From Conoideocrella luteorostrata (lineage: Eukaryota > Ascomycota > Sordariomycetes > Hypocreales > Clavicipitaceae), in NCBI GenBank assembly GCA_032433595.1, contig JASWJB010000341.1, positions 1-44,746 of the forward strand: a DNA stretch of 44,746 bases, written 5' to 3'. The translations under genes were made by a program, and so were the position numbers. A model generated the notes under the pieces. It was not told the origin of the DNA and made no database searches. It worked only from the letters and a program-made list of their open reading frames with translations. Of this stretch, positions 10,001-19,303 are shown in pieces. Every line of letters begins with the position of its first letter. Positions within the stretch are counted from its first letter, which is position 1.

Positions 10001-13000
10001 AGGACAGAACATAGGATGAGACTATTGTCTACCTGATCAACAATGCTCTTCAATCTTTCCTCAGGAAGAGATGAATCAAGCAGGACAAATCCAGCACCAG
10101 CTCGTAGAACGCCGAGCATAGCCACAGTGGTCCAAAAGGATTTCTCAAAACAAAGCGGGACCAGACTATCCTGCCCGACTCCGAGCGCGATGAGTCTCCC
10201 TGCTAACTGATTAACTAGTTGGTCCAATTTGTCGTATGTCAGCTCACCGTCCCAGGCGCTCACTGCTGGTGCGTTGGGTTGAGACCTTGCCCATCGTGCG
10301 ATACCCTGGCAAATGTCCTGCTCAACTTTGGGTGGTACAGTACTGTTCCATTCCCAGATCTGACTCAAGTCCTTCTCGGTAATTAATTCAAGTTCCTCTA
10401 TTGTAGTTTCGGGACCTGCGGTCTCGAGTTGAACGAGGGCATATTTTAGCCGCTGCAGCAAATTCTGCACTGTCCATTGATCGATCACCTTGGAGTCAAA
10501 CAGGGCTGAGGCGGCAATATTGTCGGCTCCGAGACATAGTTCAACTGTCAAGGGATATGTGTCTGACCAGTATTGCGGACTGCCATCGCGCCAATTCCCA
10601 AGATCCGACTTGCCAAAACCGTCATTACCTTCCGGCTGCACAACGAGAAGAGTCTGAAGCGCGCAGGCTCTCTCAGCTCCGGGGCATACCCGAGCAATCC
10701 TCTGTAGACCGCTTTGCTCAAATGGAATCATTTCGGTTGCCTGCAGTTGTATTGTCTCCAAAAGATCAGATAATTTCTTCTGTCCATCCAGCTTGACCCG
10801 TATTGGAACTGTCGCGATTGTTGGAGCCGCCATTTTATCAATACCATGAACAGGAGCACTTCGCCCAGACATAGTTACACCGAAAACCACGTCGGTGGAG
10901 TCGTTCATATTGCCAATAACTAAAGCCAATGCAGCCCTGATAAGCGTGGATGTTGTGACATCTGAGCCACATTTCTTCGGATTCATGATAGAGCACTCAA
11001 CAAGACTGTTTGTCGTCGAATTGTTCGCGGACAATGACGCAGCCGGGAATGGCACCCCATCATAGTCTCCTAGTGTTTGTTTCCAGTACGTTAGAAATTC
11101 TTGGTCATCTCGCTGTTGGACGTATTGTATGAACTTTGTAAATGGAGTGTGTGTCTCAACATGTCTGCCAAGACGATAAGCCTGGCTGACAGCATCCATA
11201 ATAAGGCGTATTGACCACGCATCAAAAAGCGCATGATGTATGGTCCATACCAGCGAGCTTTGTGTTCCAGCTGCATCTTTGACAATGGCATACCGTGTAA
11301 GTGGCTGCCCTAACCCTAGTTTTTGGTTTCGATCGCTCTCAAGGTATTGAGCCAAGCCAGTCGCTTCAATCCAATGAATGTCGTCGTTCATAACGAGCTG
11401 GACCAGTCCAAAAGTTTGGTGCTGAATGAACCTGGTACGCAGGATCGGCATGGAAGAAAACACTGCTTCCCATGCACTGCACAAGTCCGCCACGACGACA
11501 TCAGGAGGGAGTTCAAGAACGGCCTGCATTGTATACGCTCCAGAATGCCTTGAACTTAAGGACATGAGACCCTCCTGAATAGGTGTGCAGGGGTAAGCGT
11601 CTTGCACAGCTGCAGGGTCTAAGTGGTAATGCTCCGATATTTCGAGCATGACATCAGCCACATCCGCGTCATTACCCAGGAGAGAAAACTGCGGAATATC
11701 CAGGGAAGTATCCTTGACAATGTCGGTGCTTTGACGGGCGAGGTCTCGAAGAACCGGATGGCGAAATATGTCCTCAACAGTAAACTTGACGCCAGCCTTG
11801 TGAGCTTCGGCCGCCACCACCATGGCTGTGATGGAATTTCCGCCGAGTGCAAAGAAATTATCATCCAGCTGAACATCAGAGATTTCTACTTTTAGCGCCT
11901 CGGCCCAAACATTTTGAATCCTTCTCTCCGTTTCTGAGCTTTGTTGGTCGAGCTGGCGCTGTCCTGTGCTTCGAGGGCGTGCCCGGCGAGCAAGCATTCG
12001 GCGATCGATCTTACCATTGGCGTTAACAGGCATCTCTTCCAGCACCACAACAGCTTGGGGGACCATATATGAAGGCAGATTGGTTGTTAAGATTTGTTTA
12101 AGCTCTGTCTGGATTCTTTTCGTCCTTTGTTGTCGTAGCGGCTGCGTGCCCAGGTCAGAAAATGTCTCGCTGTTGCTGTCGGCAGGAAAACGGAACCAAG
12201 TTCTACGCTGTCCATGCTTCAGAGAGCGGTAAAAGACGGCGTCCATGGCGCCCCGATGCTGCCTTTGTCTTGCCCAGCTGATCTCCACACAATAGCCAGC
12301 CTTGTCAGCCAGGGAGACTAAATCAACGGCGGACAGCGAGGGGACATTACGGACGGCTTCCTGCAAGGACTTCTGCCATTCGGTGTCAAGAATGTCATCC
12401 TCCTTGCTGTCGAGCGAAACTAGAACAGCTCTCTCAAGTTTTATATTACTGTAGGTAATATTGCCTATGGCTACCACGGAAGAATTTGAGGCCGACTGTT
12501 GTTGCAAAAGCCGTGCCAGGGACTGCCGATCCAGTTGCTGTGTTGTAAAATCAACCCACATATTCTGATCGAGCTCATGAGTCCTACCCTGCTGCTTATT
12601 GTGAGAATTGACATGCAAAACAGCAGCATAGCGGTAACTACTGAGCTCATTGACAGCTCCCATCTTCTTGGGCAAAATTTCGACATGGGCAATCCGATCA
12701 GGCAGGCGAAGCTGCAAGTTGGTGAAAAAGATAGGATCGATTAGTAACTCCATCTCAGCTTGCTCCAAGTTCGTCATTATGCGTCGAATCTCATCTTTCC
12801 CAGCGCCTTCTCCCGCAATTCGCAAAGCGCGAGCGGCCAAAAACTCTTTGTATAAAGCATAAGATCGAACATCCCCGAAGAATATCGTCTTGACGCTTTC
12901 CAGCTTCAGTATATCCTGGATTACTCTGTATAGGTAGTCCAGATCCGGAAAGTACTGGACGACAGAGTTTATAATAATTGTGTTTGGCGAGCCAGACAAG

Positions 13001-16000
13001 GCCAGTCGTCCTAGATCAGCTCCCGTTGCCCTGTACATCTTGACCTTATCTGCCAAGGCGGGGGTGGACTGCGCCATTCTGTTTACATATTCCACAACGC
13101 GCTCATTGGGCTCAAGACCAACGTAACTTTGCAGACCCTCAACCAGGTTAAATAGAATCATTCCGGATCCCGTTCCTATCTCCAACACATGTCCTGGAGC
13201 CTCACCATTGAGGATCGTCTCAATTGTGTCATCAAGCCATTCTCGCATTTCTGCCTTGTCAATATCACTTCCATCATACATAGAAGTCCAGCCGATAAAA
13301 TCCTGGCCAATCATTTCAGGTTGTATGCTATCGACTGAAGTATATGTTTCGGCAACGATACGCTGTTTCCACTCTTCAACCAGCTTTGTTTCAGAGCCGT
13401 TGTCTTGTCTACTGCTTGGTTCGTGGTCGGATTTTCGAAGGGTCACAAAACTAGTGAGCTGAGCCACTTCATCCCCTTCATTTTGCAGCACTGTAGCAGC
13501 TTCGTTGACCGATTCGTGATTGAGCAAAACGTGATCAATTTCCCCCGGCTCAACGCGCTGTCCTCTTATCTTTATTTGCTGGTCTATTCGCCCAAAAAAT
13601 TCGAGTTCACCATCTACCGGACGATGGCGCACAAGATCTCCAGTCTTATAAGCTCTGATTGTCTCGCCAGCAATTTCTACAGAGATGAATCGATTGACAT
13701 TGTGCTGCGGGTTGACATAACCTCTTGCGAGGCCATCGCCAGTGACAACAAGCTCGCCAACAACACCAAGAGGCACCAGGCGATGGTGCCGGTCCATGAC
13801 ATACGCACCAGAGTTACTCAAGGCCCTACCGATTGGTACTCCATTGGCAAAAACTTCTGTTGGCGCCAGACAGTGTACTGTGCTAGCACCGGTGTTTTCC
13901 GTAGGGCCATAAGCGTTGATGACACGGCCTTTAACAAGCTTCTGTGCCAAAGTCAAATCCCGTGGATCAGTTCGATCTCCTCCAACGTACAGTGTGCTCA
14001 GAGAGCTAATGGCTTCGGGACATTCGTGGAGATACCGTTTCAGAAGTGCTGGAGTAATAAGCATAACCTCGATTTTCTCTCGGGACATAGTATCAGCCAT
14101 TGTCCGGCAGTCCAACAATGCCTTCAAATTGATGCAGACAAGCGTGCCGCCATTGAGCAGCGCGGTGAATATCTCCCAAGTCGACATATCAAAGGCTATA
14201 CTGGCTATATGAGCAATCGTTGATGAGGGTGAATGGTGCTGCACCATGTTATTCCGCTTTGCCAGCCTCACTACACCTCGATGCTCTACCATGACGCCCT
14301 TGGGTTTCCCAGTAGAGCCTGAAGTGTACATGACATAGGCAAGGCTCGTGGGCGTAGGCAAAACGGCCAAAGTAACTGCCAGTGGCTGACAAAGGGTAGC
14401 TTGCTTGAGAACCTCTGTGATGGTAATGAATTCAACATCGGCCACCTGAGTTGCAGTTCGCAATTCTTCAGATTCCACCAATACCAGCTTACTGCCAGGT
14501 ATAGATTCAAGAATGGTCTCAACGCGACCTGGTGGTGTGCTGCCGTCGAGTGGTAGATATGCCAGGTTTGCCTTCAGGACACCGAGGACAGCCACAATGG
14601 CTTGGCAAGACCTATGTCCCCATATCCCAATAAGCGTTTCTGCGGGAAGAAATTGCGTTCCAAGCCATTCCGCCAGGCTATTTGATTGCTGATCAAGTTC
14701 AGCATATGATAGATGACTGGCCTCGTCTTTGACAGCTGGCTTGCTTGGCACCGCCATGACCTGCTGGCGGAAGACGTCAATGATACTAGACTCCCGTGGA
14801 TAGTCTGTCTCCTGAATTTTGATTAGGTCCAGTGCATTCAGTCGAGAGTAATCATCAGATGTCAACAAGGGCTGGACGGAAATTGAAACGCTTGGCTCGG
14901 CGAGCCCTTGCTTGAGGATCTTGTGAAAGACAGAAATTAGAGCCTCTATTGTCCCAAGTTCATATAAATCGGTTGAGAAAATGACTTCTCCGCGCAGGTT
15001 GACTTCTTCTTGAATTATATGCAGTTCAACATCAAACTTCGACGTCCTTAACGGACGCAGCATCTGCGTCTCGGCGCCCTCTATCGTAAACGTCCCCAGG
15101 TCCGACTGATTGACCATGACAAAGAGACATTGGACGAGGGGATGTCGAGACGGATCTTCTTGTACTTGCAAGCACGACACAATGTCTTCGAAACGCACGT
15201 CTGTTTTCTCAGATGCTGCAGTCATTGTATTTTGAACTTGGTCAACCAGCTGATCGAACGATTCATCCTCAATCCTAGTTCGAATGCATTGGATATCAGT
15301 TAATGGCAACATCATGTCCTTCGTCTCCCAAGAGTTGCGGTCAATGACCTGATTTCCAATTGTTGCATCTCCGTCGCCAGTAAGACGGTAGTGCGCTGCC
15401 CTGAGCGCTGCGAGAAGCACGACAGATGATGATGTTTTCCGCTCCTGGCAATACTTCTTGAGCTCAAGATACAAAGAGTCATCGATTTGGAATGATTGGG
15501 TATTTGTGTTTCCAGTCAGAGCGACAGGGCGTGGGTAATCGCAAAGTAGCTCTGCTGCCCGACTTGTTTCCAACTGTGTTGCCCAATACTGCAATTGTTG
15601 CCGGTACCTGTCTGTCTGAAGTTTTTGCCTTTGCTTCGCCACATAGTCATGCCACTGCGGGCCAGGCTCAGACATAGAGTCTAGATCTTGGCCACAGACG
15701 GCGGCGGAATAAAGAGCCGTCAACTTCTTGTAAAAGAAGGGAGCTGTCCAGTTGTCGAAGATGGTATTTTGAAAAGAAATCGAAAGAAGGTGATCTTCTG
15801 CATTACGGTGGTAAATTGTGACTCTCCAATACGGCTCTAAATCAAGGACAAGCGGAGTATTCTGCTCTGCTCTTAAAACTTCCTCCAGAGCTTGCTCGTC
15901 AAAACTTGGCGTTTTAACAACTCCTGGCTCGCTCAACTGGTGAAGATGGCCTCTTGGTGCAATGTTATCATCACGGCATTGGATAGGTTTACCAAGTAAT

Positions 16001-16425
16001 GCGTGACAGCGTCCGACTGCGGCAATCGCACTCTTAAGCATTTCCAGTTGAACTGGTCCTCGTATTCGCGATGCCCATACGCTCAAGGGCTTGGATTCAC
16101 TCTGCTGCCGTTGCATACGCCACGGCCGTTCTTGATCGTCGCCTGCTTTGTCGAATTGGCCAGCCTGAGAAGAAGAAGACTGTGCAGAGGCGGAGTCTCC
16201 TAATATTGACTCAGTGCCATCGCTAGAAGGCTGAGAGACACTGCTCGAGGTCGCGGTTTGTTTGGAAGCTGTTTCGTAGTCCAGATACCATTCTTTCCCT
16301 CCATCATTCATCAAGGAAGCGCAGTATTCAGGATCGCTCGGGCCTAGCCGAGAATGCTGATTGCCGTTTTTCTCACTGGGACTCAGGACTTGCATCTCTG
16401 CGGATATCTCTGCCGGACAGGACAT
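5605..16425 (-). CDS. Three-module NRPS with N-methyltransferase, truncated within its third adenylation domain
   Basis: An intronless frame of 3606 aa. It opens with a Ser/Gln-rich low-complexity leader (about 55-110). Next come a degenerate condensation domain (about 110-530; QNTIFDN instead of HHxxxDG), A1 (545-1480; SGSTGKPKG near 700), an N-methyltransferase inserted between A8 and A10, and T1 (LGGNSI, Ser1531). Module 2 is C2 (HHALFDAW near 1730), A2 and T2 (LGGDSI, Ser2610). Module 3 has C3 (HHALYDGW near 2810) and A3. A3 retains motifs A1-A8 (GRKDSQLKISGQ near 3525), but the protein stops about 60 residues later, before A9, A10 and any carrier domain. It should therefore activate and N-methylate residue 1 and add residue 2. 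Residue 3 needs the missing A-tail and T domain, which begin the divergent gene at 19304. There is no release domain. The likely site is the cytosol. Confidence 0.93.
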   Translation of the reverse strand: MSCPAEISAEMQVLSPSEKNGNQHSRLGPSDPEYCASLMNDGGKEWYLDYETASKQTATSSSVSQPSSDGTESILGDSASAQSSSSQAGQFDKAGDDQERPWRMQRQQSESKPLSVWASRIRGPVQLEMLKSAIAAVGRCHALLGKPIQCRDDNIAPRGHLHQLSEPGVVKTPSFDEQALEEVLRAEQNTPLVLDLEPYWRVTIYHRNAEDHLLSISFQNTIFDNWTAPFFYKKLTALYSAAVCGQDLDSMSEPGPQWHDYVAKQRQKLQTDRYRQQLQYWATQLETSRAAELLCDYPRPVALTGNTNTQSFQIDDSLYLELKKYCQERKTSSSVVLLAALRAAHYRLTGDGDATIGNQVIDRNSWETKDMMLPLTDIQCIRTRIEDESFDQLVDQVQNTMTAASEKTDVRFEDIVSCLQVQEDPSRHPLVQCLFVMVNQSDLGTFTIEGAETQMLRPLRTSKFDVELHIIQEEVNLRGEVIFSTDLYELGTIEALISVFHKILKQGLAEPSVSISVQPLLTSDDYSRLNALDLIKIQETDYPRESSIIDVFRQQVMAVPSKPAVKDEASHLSYAELDQQSNSLAEWLGTQFLPAETLIGIWGHRSCQAIVAVLGVLKANLAYLPLDGSTPPGRVETILESIPGSKLVLVESEELRTATQVADVEFITITEVLKQATLCQPLAVTLAVLPTPTSLAYVMYTSGSTGKPKGVMVEHRGVVRLAKRNNMVQHHSPSSTIAHIASIAFDMSTWEIFTALLNGGTLVCINLKALLDCRTMADTMSREKIEVMLITPALLKRYLHECPEAISSLSTLYVGGDRTDPRDLTLAQKLVKGRVINAYGPTENTGASTVHCLAPTEVFANGVPIGRALSNSGAYVMDRHHRLVPLGVVGELVVTGDGLARGYVNPQHNVNRFISVEIAGETIRAYKTGDLVRHRPVDGELEFFGRIDQQIKIRGQRVEPGEIDHVLLNHESVNEAATVLQNEGDEVAQLTSFVTLRKSDHEPSSRQDNGSETKLVEEWKQRIVAETYTSVDSIQPEMIGQDFIGWTSMYDGSDIDKAEMREWLDDTIETILNGEAPGHVLEIGTGSGMILFNLVEGLQSYVGLEPNERVVEYVNRMAQSTPALADKVKMYRATGADLGRLALSGSPNTIIINSVVQYFPDLDYLYRVIQDILKLESVKTIFFGDVRSYALYKEFLAARALRIAGEGAGKDEIRRIMTNLEQAEMELLIDPIFFTNLQLRLPDRIAHVEILPKKMGAVNELSSYRYAAVLHVNSHNKQQGRTHELDQNMWVDFTTQQLDRQSLARLLQQQSASNSSVVAIGNITYSNIKLERAVLVSLDSKEDDILDTEWQKSLQEAVRNVPSLSAVDLVSLADKAGYCVEISWARQRQHRGAMDAVFYRSLKHGQRRTWFRFPADSNSETFSDLGTQPLRQQRTKRIQTELKQILTTNLPSYMVPQAVVVLEEMPVNANGKIDRRMLARRARPRSTGQRQLDQQSSETERRIQNVWAEALKVEISDVQLDDNFFALGGNSITAMVVAAEAHKAGVKFTVEDIFRHPVLRDLARQSTDIVKDTSLDIPQFSLLGNDADVADVMLEISEHYHLDPAAVQDAYPCTPIQEGLMSLSSRHSGAYTMQAVLELPPDVVVADLCSAWEAVFSSMPILRTRFIQHQTFGLVQLVMNDDIHWIEATGLAQYLESDRNQKLGLGQPLTRYAIVKDAAGTQSSLVWTIHHALFDAWSIRLIMDAVSQAYRLGRHVETHTPFTKFIQYVQQRDDQEFLTYWKQTLGDYDGVPFPAASLSANNSTTNSLVECSIMNPKKCGSDVTTSTLIRAALALVIGNMNDSTDVVFGVTMSGRSAPVHGIDKMAAPTIATVPIRVKLDGQKKLSDLLETIQLQATEMIPFEQSGLQRIARVCPGAERACALQTLLVVQPEGNDGFGKSDLGNWRDGSPQYWSDTYPLTVELCLGADNIAASALFDSKVIDQWTVQNLLQRLKYALVQLETAGPETTIEELELITEKDLSQIWEWNSTVPPKVEQDICQGIARWARSQPNAPAVSAWDGELTYDKLDQLVNQLAGRLIALGVGQDSLVPLCFEKSFWTTVAMLGVLRAGAGFVLLDSSLPEERLKSIVDQVDNSLILCSVLNQAISCRLAKRTIALHWELFLGLEHQISLNFQPACFSSTAYIVFTSGSTGTPKGVVISHGNLSSALHHQAAFYGLGPSSRMFGFASYSFDCCIEDALAVLTAGGCFCVPSEQDRIGNLEQSITSSGANVLNLTSSVAQLLSPASLPSVHTIIFGGEALNVADVAPWWGRARVINTYGPAECTPTSVINCDATCPEEATHIGEGAGVVTWVADPANSHKLVPPGCVGELILEGPSVGKGYLNDPQQTASAFVEDPPWLLRGTSGRSGRHGRLYKTGDLVQYISQTGALKFVGRKDVQVKIHGQRIELGEVEHWARLFVPEASQVAAEVIVPRDQGATSKIIVVYLQINSQTIETTDDTAAGVDVYPFSSRLAEKMAGHLPRYMVPRGFLCMQALPMNISGKLDRKTLRRIGASYSAEQLFGTQSRNQGSERRPTSDAELLMQGLWARVLSKDVSNIGLEDNFFWLGGDSILAMKLSAEARKAGVMIEVTDIFKCPTLVEQSRIQLAIRPTAALTTPAFGLLDGKKENFREDLAGLCGLNVSQVEDAYPCTSLQEGLLSLTAKRHGDYTLQAVFELASNINISTLKRAFEHVVRSSPVLRTRIIQHEQFGLVQVVVDECINWIDAEDLRSYMKKDNELSMGLGHSLARFSLVKNGSGNVQWFVWTLHHALYDGWSLNLMIDAVQRAYHGEKIGAGPQFQAFLQYIRKIDYERSEKYWRSKLANCECIPFPALSSSIDQPATETKVEHRFPRLEGYSKNLTISNLIRAAWALIASQMTDSNDVVFGATVSGRNAPVADIDQLMAPTFATVPVRVVLDRRQTITEYLDAIQLQTTDMVPFEQTGLHRIAKMSSDCGKACSFQTLLVIEIEEVIGSSTAQVKDEIWKWQDIDARQAFGGYALVVQVFVGADDITISAIVDSKAIEPWVVKNMLRRLEHVLQQLNRAKSVQTIEDITMIAPEELEVVWDWNSTVPASVERCVHEIIEDKVQSQPNSPAVCAWDGEITYRELSRLSIGLARWLAHLGVAPGSLIPLCFEKSMWTTVAILGVLKAGAAFVLLDPSLPEYRLQTITKQIGATTIISSPMNHALSLKLGPQVITIDRNLLIAFCDQSTPELPRSLVAPSSIMYVVFTSGSTGEPKGTMIKHQNMSSALAYQLDKLELTAESRVFDFSAYSFDMSICNVFLTLTLGGCLCVPRESDRINKLAESIAEMKATSVILTPSVSRMLLPEHVPQLQSIMFIGEALSVRDVEPWLNKVRIINLYGPCECTPISTINSNNNNAAETSSKDATRIGMGAGTVTWVVDAENHDRLLPPGCVGELVLEGPLIGNGYLNNPAKTAEVFIENPTWLAQGFQGKRGRQGRCGRVYKTGDLVRYNEDGSLVFIGRKDSQLKISGQRVESGEVEYWLQRCMPEARQVTVEMIIPDGEDSVPMLVAFVELDHESEDTPGSHTQAVAESAVPLEPMRSASS
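12230..13311 (-). other. N-methyltransferase domain inserted in adenylation domain A1
   Basis: Residues about 1039-1399 of the minus-strand NRPS. The SAM-binding motif VLEIGTGSGM is intact near residue 1083, followed by NSVVQYFP and GDVRS, then ELLIDPIFF and NELSSYRY, all typical of fungal NRPS N-methyltransferases of the cyclosporin-synthetase type. The domain lies between motif A8 (GRIDQQIKIRGQ) and motif A9 (NLPSYMVP), the usual insertion point. It implies that the first residue is N-methylated before condensation. Confidence 0.9.
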
Positions 16426-16890
16426 ATTATTGGAGCTGTCGCGTCTTCCAATGTATGCTTCTCCGTTGTGAAGTCGGTTTCGATACTATGTTCAAACTCT
16501 AGTATGACAAACTTTTCGGATCTAGTTTATGAGTGCAACAAATATAGTGCAGCTGTAGAAGCCGCATGAATATTTGGACTATCTTATTTTGTGCTTTCTT
16601 TTGGGGGGGTTGGCCTACCTCGTGCGGACGATTGAGAGCTAGTGATGCAATTGACAGGTAACTACGGAGTAATGTCTGTAGGCATGAGCCTAGCATCAAA
16701 CCCGCGCAAAAACATGGCTGGCTGATGTGAATCTGTCTCAGATCACTACCCACGTCTGAGAAAATGTATTACACAAAATGGACAATGGAGATCCCCAGGA
16801 TAGCAGCCGCTTGGAAAACCAAGCTTGCACCACGGCCGAAATCAGACAGCCGAAGCAGCCAACTGAGACAAGGGCTAACTTCCGAATAAC

Positions 16891-16918
16891 TTTTTTTTTC
16901 CTTTTTTTTTTTTTTTTT
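16891..16918. repeat. Poly-T tract
   Basis: Nine T, then CC, then seventeen T. It lies about 0.5 kb upstream of the minus-strand NRPS start codon. It may be a poly-dA:dT promoter element or slippage-prone low complexity. Confidence 0.8.
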
Positions 16919-17849
16919 GCCGTAATCACTTCGAAGAGTACACCGTACTCCGTACAGCCTTCCGGTTTCTCGTATCCGGTCTGCTGGGAGAAGGCTTTAG
17001 TAACCGTGTGGAGTTATGCTCAGCCTCGCCTACGACTACTCTGCACCAGTCTTTATCTTAGACATTGGTTTAAAGATGCACTCCGTAATTGACCCTACCA
17101 TACGGAGTACACAGGATTAGGATGCCCGGGAGTACTCCGTACTCCGTAAACTATTGGTCCTATTTGCGGTGTGACGTCCTACGATCCTGAACTCCTTGCA
17201 AGTGGACATGCGTCAGTTGGGGAGTTTCAGGCGACACTACTTTGGATGCTCGTTAGTCCGATGTTTCTTGCGTTGGCAATGCATTTCTGTGCGACTTTGT
17301 GTTTACGTAGCATTAACAAATTAACCCTTAGCCAGTGTACTGCACGAATGCTTGTGTGTGGGATTACATGGCCAAGTCTTGCAACTTAGCATGAAAAGCT
17401 GGTCTCTGGTGGTGAAAAGAAATTATCCTTTCTATGCATACGAGGAGAAGTAGAAGTGAAAGGGGCATATATTAATTGTTGCTATAATCTTGCACCCGGA
17501 TAGAAGAATGCGCACTACGGAGTATAGAGTAGTGTGAAATACAATGCGGTTAATCCTATCTACGAGGAAAGGCTTGTGGCCTCGAGGCGGTCTTGCGGGC
17601 AATTCAGGTCCATGCCTTCATAGTGATGCTGCCTCATGGCACTGACATCAGTTGCCCGGGTGTCTACTCCGTACATACTGTGGACGAGTTCCCGGTACTA
17701 ACTGATCTGATCGGTCGCAAATTTACATACCACCACTCTTCTGACACGTCAAAAGCAAATTCGCTAGGCAATATTAGTACTCGGTACGGAGTAAACAAGA
17801 AAACTTTGCATGGTGGCGCACGGCTGGGGTTGCTGGGAATTGCATTGTT

Positions 17850-17881
17850 CTCGGTCCAGCTTGCTCTCGGTCCAGCTTGCT
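17850..17881. repeat. 16-bp perfect tandem duplication
   Basis: Two adjacent identical copies of CTCGGTCCAGCTTGCT (17850-17865 and 17866-17881). It lies in the divergent intergenic region and outside any gene I can support. Confidence 0.9.
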
Positions 17882-19303
17882 CCGAGATGCGCTCACGTCT
17901 TTGACTTCGTGGCGTGCTCTTGTGCACCGCCGAGACTCCAATAGGCAAGGCGGTGAAGTCATCATTTCGACGGCTGGCTTCCTCCCCAGCCCCGGCCGAC
18001 TAGTAGACCAGCTAATACGCGCGCCGGGGTCGAGACTGGCATAAGGATCGGCGCCGAACATGGCTGGGGAGTTCCATCCCGGCAAAAGGCTGCAGATCAT
18101 GGAGAACCGGTAACCAACTAGTTCGTATCTGGTCCGCAACTTCCCGTCTGGCCGTCTCAGGCGCCGACAATATGGTTGTGCTGTACCGGCCTGGATTCAG
18201 GGTTACACAATCACATATATTTTTTTCCTGCAAGATGTCTTCTCATCTCCGGATGCAACAACGCCGTACTGGATTCGCTTCAATAGTGTCACAAACACGA
18301 GAAATGCATCAGACATGTTTCTTTGGCGGCCGTAAGGCTCGCTTTTCGTACCCGACAGGGGGTCGTAGCAAATTATAAGTAGCGCATTAAAGGGTACTTA
18401 TTCTGCCCGCTAATTTATACCATAGTAGAAGTCCCCACAAGCTTGTGTGTTACCAAGAGATACATTACATGTCCCATACCCCTAATAGCCCCGCCTGCAG
18501 AACGGTACATGGCATTTTAGTGTGGCAGATTTCAGAGCACCATCGAAGGCCACTCTAGATCGCCCAGGTGACAGGAGTGTCTGTGGGTCACGGTACTAGA
18601 GGTGGGCCTTACGGTCGCCAAAGAAATATCCCTTGCGGTGGTGATGTAGCTCGCTCAGCTCATGACTCTCCTTTGGTGTATCAACCCACATCGTAACTGG
18701 CGCATCTGACGGCCGCGAATTATCGGAGCGAGACTTCTGAGCGGCTCAGTTCTGTCCCCAGCTGTGACCGGCTAGAGCGTGAATCCATTCGCGGCCCGGG
18801 TTTAGTCAGTTGGTATGGATGAAGGTCGTTCACCTCGTGGGGACGGACGTCATGCGCGATATTGTTGAGCAGGTAAGTACTCCGTACAGAGTCCCCGTCC
18901 ACGATTTGCTTCTGTCGCGGAATATGGCGTGTATGGCTAGCTGGTGGCTGGCTATATGCAGCCACGGCGATAATGGAAACTAGAATGAGACATTGTCTCT
19001 AGCAAGGTTCGATCGTGGCCAAATGCTTGACAAAAAGAAGCGTCGATCTATGGCACAGTCAACATTTGCAGAGTCAATCCTTCAGATAGAACTTGCTACT
19101 ACACAAAATACAACAGATCATATACCACATAAAGATATCCTATGTTGTGATAGATATTGATATATCGAGTCAAGCATACCTGAACCGGTTATTTTTGCGC
19201 TTGGCTAGTCCGATTATATGCCTGTCCTCCCAAACTATCTTTATCGTTTTAGGAGAAGGTATCATCATATCCATTTTTGCTATCGACAGGATCGAAGAAA
19301 GCC

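Larger units (their letters stand above)
16663..18886. repeat. Cluster of TACGGAGTA/TACTCCGTA 9-mers
   Basis: Exact copies start at 16663, 16946, 17101, 17133, 17140 (overlapping the previous copy), 17516, 17665, 17785 and 18878. Both orientations occur. Five further exact copies lie at 2868, 39951, 40165, 40947 and 42410. All are outside the coding regions I accept. I noticed none inside the 31 kb of NRPS coding sequence. The function is unknown. Confidence 0.85.
16426..19303. promoter_or_regulatory. Divergent intergenic region between the two NRPS genes
   Basis: This 2.9-kb interval separates the start codons of the two head-to-head NRPS genes. I find no supported gene in it. It holds nine exact copies of TACGGAGTA or TACTCCGTA, a poly-T tract at 16891-16918 and a 16-bp tandem duplication at 17850-17881. 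The promoter of the minus-strand NRPS must lie at its left end. At the right end, under an inversion model, the sequence before 19304 would not be a native promoter. No adenylation-core motif occurs in any frame just upstream of 19304. Confidence 0.55.

Noticed and set aside
13405..14223. A 272-codon open frame antisense to the minus-strand NRPS, and other long antisense frames within both NRPS genes
   Set aside because: They overlie conserved adenylation and condensation motifs on the other strand and show no family content; they are shadows of codon usage.
18819..18872. Short plus-strand stretch that looks like an exon ending in GAGCAG before GTAAGT
   Set aside because: It has only about 17 coding-like codons, an in-frame stop shortly upstream and no partner exon that I can find.
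16426..19303. A transposon between the NRPS genes that could explain the inversion
   Set aside because: I found no transposase frame, long terminal repeats or long inverted repeats here, and no shared repeat between about 5.5 kb and 19.2 kb that I could see by eye.
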